DNA of 36,670 bases from Insolitispirillum peregrinum (lineage in GTDB: Bacteria > Pseudomonadota > Alphaproteobacteria > Rhodospirillales > Rhodospirillaceae). This document shows, piece after piece, positions 32,053-36,670 of the stretch; positions within the stretch are counted from its first letter, which is position 1; each line of letters starts with the position of its first letter. The notes below the pieces were generated by a model. It saw only the letters and a program-made list of their open reading frames with translations. It made no database searches and was not told where the DNA came from. The stretch covers positions 1-36,670 of the forward strand of contig NZ_FTOA01000014.1 of the NCBI RefSeq assembly GCF_900156605.1, written 5' to 3'. The position numbers were made by a program, and so were the translations under genes.

Positions 32053-33801
32053 TCACCCTTCCGCCTCCGAACGCGGGTTGTCGTCCTTGATTGCCTGCGC
32101 GGGGACGGTGCCCTTGCCATCCAGTGTTGCCCACTGGTTGCGGCCCTGATTTTTGGCCCGGTACAGCGCCTGATCGGCCAGCCGCAGGGCTTCATCGACG
32201 CTTTTGGCGTGGTCGGGCACCAGCAGGACGCCGATGCTGGCACTGGGCAGCAAGGTGGTATGCTCGATGTGGAGAGGTTCGGCCAGTTTGGTGATCAGCG
32301 CGTCGGCCAGCCGGTAAACCGCCATCCGGTCATGGATCGGCGACAGCACGATCACGAACTCGTCACCCCCCATGCGGGCAACCAGATCGCCATCCCGCAC
32401 CGAATGGCGCAGGCGCTGGGCCACTGCTTGCAACAGGCGGTCGCCGATCAGGTGGCCGTGGGTATCGTTGATGTCCTTGAAGCGGTCGAGGTCGATGAAC
32501 AGGAACGCCACCCGCAGGTGATTGTTCAGGGCATTGCGGACCAGTTCGGGCAGGTCGCGGTCAAAGGCACGGCGGTTGATCAGGCCGGTCAGGCTGTCGT
32601 GGTCGGCGAACCACTGGACGCGCTCTTCCTGTTGCTTGCGCTGGGTGATATCGCTGAAGGCGGCGACATATTCGGAAATCTGCTGGTTGTCGTCATGGAT
32701 GGCCCGAATGCTCAGCCATTCCGGGAACACCCGGCCTTCCTTGGTCTTGTTCCAGATTTCACCGCTCCATTGACCATCGCGCAGCAGGCTGTCCCACATC
32801 TGGCGATAAAATTCGCGGTCATGGCGGCCCGAGGCAAACAGGCGGGGCGTCTGGCCGATGGCTTCCTCGGGCTGATAGCCGGTCAACTGGGTAAAGGACG
32901 GGTTGACCGCCTTGATCACGCCACTGGCATCGGTGACGATCACGCCTTCGGCGATGGTATTGAAAACGGTGTTGGTCAGGCGCTGTTGTTCCTGATGGGC
33001 CAACTGGATGGCGCGCGCTGCGCGCTGCTGCTGGCAGAAAATTGCCATCGCCCGGCTGAGGTCGCCCACTTCATCATTTCGTTCCACCGGCGGCAGGGGA
33101 TGGTCAAGATCACCGGCGGCCACCGCCGCCATCGCCGCTGTCACCTGTTTCAAGGGGCGGGTGATCCCCAGCGCCAGCCGCAGGGTGACGCCAATCGCCA
33201 GAACGGCAATCACCGCCAGACTACCCAGCAACAGCCATGCCCGGCTGCGGGTTTCCTGATTGATATCCCCCAGATAGACCCCGCTGCCGATCACCCAGTT
33301 CCACGGTTCAAAATGAATCAGATAGGAAACCTTGGCGGTTGGCTCGCCGCCGCGTGGGCTGGGCCACATGTAGGACACGGTGGCGCTGTCCTTGATGCTG
33401 ATCGCCTTGTTGAAGCGTTCCAGCAAAGCGGACATCTCGGGGCTGAGGCTTCCCTGGCGGCTTTGTTCCACCAGTTCGGGGTTCAAGGGATGGGCAAGCA
33501 CATTACCGTCCAGATCGTGGACCCACAGATAGTTTCCGTCAGAAAACCGCGCGGCCTGAATCACTTGCAGGGCTTGCCGCTGGGCTTCGGCGCGGGACAG
33601 GTCGCCGATGATTTCCAGCGTATGGAAGTATTCAATCTGGTTGCGGATGGCTTCGACCAGTGACTGGGCAAGGGTGTGCCGCTCCTGAGCCACCTGCCGA
33701 TGCAGGGTCCAGACTTCATGGATCGCAATCGCTCCCAGCAGGCACAGCAGGATAGCGGCGATGGTCGTCATGCGAGCACTGAGAGAGAACCTCCGGGCCA
33801 T
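32053..33801 (-). CDS. Membrane diguanylate cyclase: Cache-HAMP-PAS-GGDEF
   Basis: A 582-residue c-di-GMP synthase. A first membrane span (about 11-31), a periplasmic single Cache_2-type domain with the typical DGNYLWVHDLDGNVLAHP, a second span (about 188-208), HAMP, PAS (FNTIAEGVIVTDASG to FSDITQRK) and GGDEF follow in order. The active-site loop reads MGGDEF with RDGD placed as the inhibitory I-site, so the enzyme should be active and product-inhibited. There is no EAL domain. AGGAG precedes the ATG. The Cache domain suggests sensing of a small organic acid or similar ligand; nearby chemotaxis genes fit a motility role. Confidence 0.93.
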   Translation of the reverse strand: MARRFSLSARMTTIAAILLCLLGAIAIHEVWTLHRQVAQERHTLAQSLVEAIRNQIEYFHTLEIIGDLSRAEAQRQALQVIQAARFSDGNYLWVHDLDGNVLAHPLNPELVEQSRQGSLSPEMSALLERFNKAISIKDSATVSYMWPSPRGGEPTAKVSYLIHFEPWNWVIGSGVYLGDINQETRSRAWLLLGSLAVIAVLAIGVTLRLALGITRPLKQVTAAMAAVAAGDLDHPLPPVERNDEVGDLSRAMAIFCQQQRAARAIQLAHQEQQRLTNTVFNTIAEGVIVTDASGVIKAVNPSFTQLTGYQPEEAIGQTPRLFASGRHDREFYRQMWDSLLRDGQWSGEIWNKTKEGRVFPEWLSIRAIHDDNQQISEYVAAFSDITQRKQQEERVQWFADHDSLTGLINRRAFDRDLPELVRNALNNHLRVAFLFIDLDRFKDINDTHGHLIGDRLLQAVAQRLRHSVRDGDLVARMGGDEFVIVLSPIHDRMAVYRLADALITKLAEPLHIEHTTLLPSASIGVLLVPDHAKSVDEALRLADQALYRAKNQGRNQWATLDGKGTVPAQAIKDDNPRSEAEG

Positions 33802-33900
33802 GGCATTCTCCTGCGTGCTGGGGTGACTCAGCGAGAGCTGTGAGCCTTAAACGTGAGCCATGCCCACAGCTCTCATCTTTTGTTCTGCCGCATTGTTGGC

Positions 33901-33934
33901 GCGAAAACCGGTTCCCACTTTTCGCACAATGCTC
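33901..33934 (-). repeat. Dispersed 34-bp palindromic repeat, copy c
   Basis: Reverse complement of copy a over the full 34 bp. It lies in the roughly 300-bp gap between grxD and the diguanylate cyclase, which otherwise holds AT-rich sequence, the grxD terminator and a small hairpin (GCAGGAGC/GCTCCTGC, 34071-34090), but no gene. Confidence 0.85.
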
Positions 33935-34021
33935 TCTTTCCCCTGAAAGTGTATGCGGATTATAAGGCTATACAACTTGTGTTGCATCAGTGTGAATGAT
34001 TTGCCACATTTTCCGCATATG

Positions 34022-34059
34022 AAAAATCCCGAACAGAAGGGTGCGCTTCTGTTCGGGAT
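34022..34059 (-). terminator. Rho-independent terminator of the glutaredoxin gene
   Basis: A perfect 14-bp stem (ATCCCGAACAGAAG with CTTCTGTTCGGGAT), a 6-nt loop and five T on the minus strand. Confidence 0.93.
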
Positions 34060-34103
34060 CAACACGTCGTCGCAGGAGCTAACGCTCCTGCTCGGGATTT
34101 GCG

Positions 34104-34445
34104 TTAGTTGCTCGACGGGACGCCCTTGTCCTTCATCAGCTGCTGCAGTTCGCCGTTGGCAAACATTTCGCGCACGATGTCGCAGCCGCCGACAAATTCG
34201 CCCTTGACGTACAGCTGCGGCAGGGTCGGCCAATGGCTGAATTCCTTGATTGCCGAACGGATCATGTCGTCTTCCAGGATGTTGACACCCTTGAAGGTCA
34301 CGCCCAGCTGCGCCAGAACCTGAACCACCGCGGCCGAGAAACCGCACTGCGGGAACATCGGAGTGCCCTTCATGTACAGGACGACGTCGTTGCTTTCGAT
34401 GTCGTTCTTAATCTGGGCAAAGGCTTCTGCGAAAATGGCGCTCAT
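34104..34445 (-). CDS. grxD: Monothiol CGFS glutaredoxin
   Basis: A 113-residue monothiol glutaredoxin of the Grx4/GrxD class, which carries [2Fe-2S] clusters with glutathione. The CGFS motif starts at Cys34, after MKGTPMFPQ; WPTLPQLYVKGEFVGGCDI supplies the cis-Pro and glutathione-binding segments. It usually partners with BolA, whose gene lies two genes upstream in the same direction, so both may act in iron-sulfur delivery or iron sensing. GGAG lies 9 nt before the ATG. Confidence 0.95.
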   Translation of the reverse strand: MSAIFAEAFAQIKNDIESNDVVLYMKGTPMFPQCGFSAAVVQVLAQLGVTFKGVNILEDDMIRSAIKEFSHWPTLPQLYVKGEFVGGCDIVREMFANGELQQLMKDKGVPSSN

Positions 34446-34549
34446 CTAACGGTACTCCATGTGGACGGCCAACGTGCTGGTTGCCGGTCAGTGGTAAGGG
34501 GGAGATCGGGCCAATATCGTCTGTCAGCGGGGAAACTGCAAGGGTCAGT

Positions 34550-35491
34550 TTACGATGATTTTAAACTGCTACCAGAAGAGGGGCTTTGTGGCCAAGAATA
34601 CAAAGCCAGTCCCAGCCATATCAATCCAAAGGTCACGGCGTGAGCGACAGTAAAGGTCTCGTGAAAGACAAGCGTTGCCAGGAAAAACTGGCTGGTGGGA
34701 TTGATGTATTGCATCAGGCCCACCGTTGACAGCGGCAGGCGGCGGGCACCAACGGCAAACAGGAACAGCGGCAGGCCGGTCCACAGCGGGGTACCGATGA
34801 TCAGCAGGGCCCACAGGTCGATCCGGCCCGGCATGTGCAGCAGGCCACCGCCCTGCCAGGCTTGCCATGCCAGAAAACCGAGGGAAAAGGGCAGCAGGAT
34901 CAGGGTTTCGACCAGCAACCCGACCAGACTTTCGGCGGGGGCCATTTTGCGCAGCACGCCATAGAGGCCAAAGGTCAGCGCCAGCCCCAGCGGAATCCAC
35001 GGCAGGGTGCCGCGGGCGATGATCATGATCAGGACACCGCAACTGACCACCCCCAGCGCCAGGCTCTGGCGACGGGAAAACCGTTCCTGAAAGAACAGCG
35101 CAGCCAGCAGGACGGATACCAGCGGAAAAATGTAATAACCCAGACTGGCATCCAGTCCGCGGCCGGTGGTGGTGGCGTGGACAAAGATCAGCCAGTTGAT
35201 CGAAACCGCCGCCGCTGACCCGACAAACAGCAAGGCTTTGCGCGGGGCGCGCAGAATGGCGAGTGTTTCAACCCAGCCCCCGGTGAACGCGACGACAACG
35301 GAAACGCTGATCGCCCCCCAGACAACGCGATGGGCGATGATTTCCAGCGGGCTCAGGTCCGACAGGGCGTGAAAGAACAGGGGTGCGACACCCCAGATCA
35401 GATAGGCTGACAGGGCGGCCAGAAATCCCCGGCGGACCCGTTGCTGACGGGCGGCCTCATCCACCGAGGCCGCCGCAGGCGATAAAGACAT
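34550..35491 (-). CDS. rarD: RarD/EamA-family permease
   Basis: A 313-residue inner-membrane protein with about ten membrane helices in two EamA halves. SAYLIWGVAPLFFHAL near the N-terminus and LSTVGLMQYINPTSQFF in the second half are typical of RarD transporters (drug/metabolite transporter superfamily). The substrate is unknown. The first ATG lacks a ribosome site, but the N-terminal SLSPAAAS region is short and plausible. It sits between bolA and grxD, 36 bp from bolA, so it is probably cotranscribed. Confidence 0.9.
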   Translation of the reverse strand: MSLSPAAASVDEAARQQRVRRGFLAALSAYLIWGVAPLFFHALSDLSPLEIIAHRVVWGAISVSVVVAFTGGWVETLAILRAPRKALLFVGSAAAVSINWLIFVHATTTGRGLDASLGYYIFPLVSVLLAALFFQERFSRRQSLALGVVSCGVLIMIIARGTLPWIPLGLALTFGLYGVLRKMAPAESLVGLLVETLILLPFSLGFLAWQAWQGGGLLHMPGRIDLWALLIIGTPLWTGLPLFLFAVGARRLPLSTVGLMQYINPTSQFFLATLVFHETFTVAHAVTFGLIWLGLALYSWPQSPSSGSSLKSS

Positions 35492-35527
35492 GATGATGGG
35501 GGAGCCGGAAGGGGGGGGCGGAAAGGA

Positions 35528-35764
35528 TCAGGCGTCGGGGACCTGGGTTTGCAGGGCCAGAGCGTGCAGGTCGCCGCCCATTTTGCCCTGCAGGGCAGCA
35601 TAGACCATCTGGTGCTGCTGGACCCGGCTTTTGCCGATGAAGGCCTTGGAGGTCACGATGGCCCCATAGTGGTCGCCGTCACCGCGCAGGTCTTCGATGG
35701 TGATGTCGGCGTCGGGGAAGGCGTCCTTGATCATTTTTTCAATTTCAGAGGCTTGCATGGCCAT
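35528..35764 (-). CDS. bolA: BolA-family protein
   Basis: A 78-residue BolA/YrbA-like protein. SEIEKMIKDAFPDADITIEDL, then DGDHYGAIVTSKAFIGKS and the C-terminal QQHQMVYAAL are characteristic, including the conserved His residues that ligate a shared [2Fe-2S] cluster with CGFS glutaredoxin. AGGAG lies 9 nt before the ATG. First gene of the bolA-rarD-grxD run. Confidence 0.94.
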   Translation of the reverse strand: MAMQASEIEKMIKDAFPDADITIEDLRGDGDHYGAIVTSKAFIGKSRVQQHQMVYAALQGKMGGDLHALALQTQVPDA

Positions 35765-36246
35765 GTGTGGATACTCCTGTTGCGCCCCCTAGCGGGCAGG
35801 TTTCCGGTTGGTCTGCCCCATGATACGCGCTGCCATGGGGTGACGGCAATCCTACACGATTTTGAATCCTTCCAAAGAGGGAAAGGGAGGGGGCATCCAT
35901 GGCAAAGTTTTTCCTTGCGGCTGTCCACGGAACTGCACTGACGAGTCCTGATTTCTTTCATGTGACACTTATTATGTAATGAATTTTAAAAGTAATTATT
36001 TAAATTATCGTGTTGATATTAATAATATAAAAATATTTATATAATTATTTTATGATCATATTGATTTATTTATGTGGTTTATGGTGATTATTTTTTGCAA
36101 TTTGATTTTGGTGAGGATTTGTTACTGTATTTTGAATGCTTTTGTATATTCTGATGTCGATGCTATCGCGTGAAATATATTGAACTGACATGATATTTCG
36201 TTTAAGAGAATGTATGGTAGATAAACAGTCGTGATGACTCTTAAAG
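35765..36246. other. Non-coding stretch with AT-rich block upstream of the right STAS-CheY genes
   Basis: The first 180 bp have ordinary composition and should hold the bolA promoter. From about 35960 to 36200 the DNA is extremely AT-rich with long A/T runs. No gene is convincing. The block mirrors the AT-rich stretch before the left-hand chemotaxis operon in placement, though not in visible sequence. Confidence 0.5.
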
Positions 36247-36588
36247 ATGGTAAAAATCGATCGCAATGGTGGTGATCTGCGTGTGGTCTTTGCCGGTCGG
36301 CAAACGCTTGCCGAGGCCGAGATGACCCGGGATCAGTTGATGGCCGCCCTGTTGACGCCAGAGATGTCGTCGCTGGTTCTGGATTGTACCTCTGTCAGCG
36401 ATCTGGATGTTTCATTCCTCCAGCTTCTGCTCGCTGCCCGGAAAATGGGTCAGGCGCGGGGGAGTGCCGTATCGCTGAGCGCTCCGGCGGCAGGCCCCCT
36501 GGCCGAGACCCTTGCCCGCGCCGGGCTGGCGCGTCCCGGTGATGGTGGCAAGGGCTGGTTTGATCCCTTTTGGGCTGGAGGTCAGTGA
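36247..36588 (+). CDS. STAS-domain protein, right-hand chemotaxis operon head
   Basis: A 113-residue paralogue of the STAS protein at the left edge. The middle and C-terminus are nearly the same (FLQLLLAARKMGQARG and RAGLARPGDGGKGWFD), while the first third is more diverged. The region around the usual phospho-site reads TSVSDLDVSF, with Ser and Thr present, unlike the Asp/Glu-rich left copy, so this one might still be phosphorylated. There is no clear ribosome site before the ATG. It is 3 bp upstream of cheY. Confidence 0.8.
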   Translation: MVKIDRNGGDLRVVFAGRQTLAEAEMTRDQLMAALLTPEMSSLVLDCTSVSDLDVSFLQLLLAARKMGQARGSAVSLSAPAAGPLAETLARAGLARPGDGGKGWFDPFWAGGQ

Positions 36589-36591
36589 CCA

Positions 36592-36670
36592 ATGTCGAAA
36601 GTTGTTCTGAGCGTTGACGATTCCGCCAGCATGCGGCAGATGGTGAGCTTTGCCCTTGAGGGGGCGGGGT
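36592..36670 (+). CDS. cheY: CheY-type response regulator, N-terminal fragment (runs off the window)
   Basis: The 26 visible residues, including the acidic pair in SVDDSASMR, are identical to the left-hand CheY with a few synonymous changes. GGAGG lies 9 nt before the ATG, in the end of the STAS gene. A cheA gene may follow beyond the window, as in the left copy. Confidence 0.9.
   Translation, partial: MSKVVLSVDDSASMRQMVSFALEGAG

Overview
The window looks like chromosomal DNA of a GC-rich alphaproteobacterium, probably of Rhodospirillales type. This is inferred from gene content (STAS-CheY-CheA chemotaxis genes, type II lumazine synthase, an ELM1-family protein, BolA/CGFS glutaredoxin) and base composition, not from a marker gene. 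No phage, IS element, CRISPR array or rRNA was seen.

Layout. Both edges carry the head of a chemotaxis operon (STAS protein, then CheY), facing outwards: a minus-strand copy at 1-1666 continuing into a partial CheA, and a plus-strand copy at 36247-36670. They are diverged duplicates in inverted orientation, each preceded by an AT-rich non-coding stretch.

Positions 2228-19103 form one functional block for catabolism of primary amines through quinohemoprotein amine dehydrogenase (QHNDH). It holds a divergent SDR-like gene, an outer-membrane channel, the flavoprotein qhpG, a FIST-domain hybrid histidine kinase with a LuxR-type response regulator, a small unknown protein, an aldehyde dehydrogenase, then qhpA-qhpD-qhpC-qhpB-qhpF-qhpE and an additional exported trypsin-like protease. 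QhpD cross-links the small QhpC subunit, QhpG oxidises its tryptophan, QhpE removes its leader, QhpF exports it, and QhpA/QhpB assemble with it in the periplasm. The dehydrogenase releases aldehyde, which the aldehyde dehydrogenase oxidises. A 16-bp palindrome with 7-2-7 half-site spacing occurs three times, just before the porin, qhpG and aldehyde dehydrogenase transcription units. It is a good candidate operator for the embedded two-component system.

Positions 19104-20940 hold a conspicuously AT-rich metallo-beta-lactamase-fold gene bracketed by two inverted copies of a dispersed double-hairpin repeat. Two further copies of the repeat lie elsewhere in the window. A second, shorter dispersed palindrome has three copies, one of which supplies part of the C-terminal coding sequence of qhpF.

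Positions 20941-27600 are mostly housekeeping or metabolic: an Orn/Lys/Arg decarboxylase, tRNA-Met, pyrE, and a tight run of a crotonase-family protein, ELM1 protein, RibH2 and an SDR.

Positions 27732-32037 hold a two-gene unit with its own apparent promoter: a giant CHAT protease-STAND NTPase-TPR protein overlapping a small membrane protein. The architecture fits a conflict or defence-type signalling system. Its TPR array contains six nearly identical 123-bp units.

Positions 32053-35764 carry a Cache-HAMP-PAS-GGDEF diguanylate cyclase, a CGFS glutaredoxin, a RarD-type permease and BolA, all on the minus strand.
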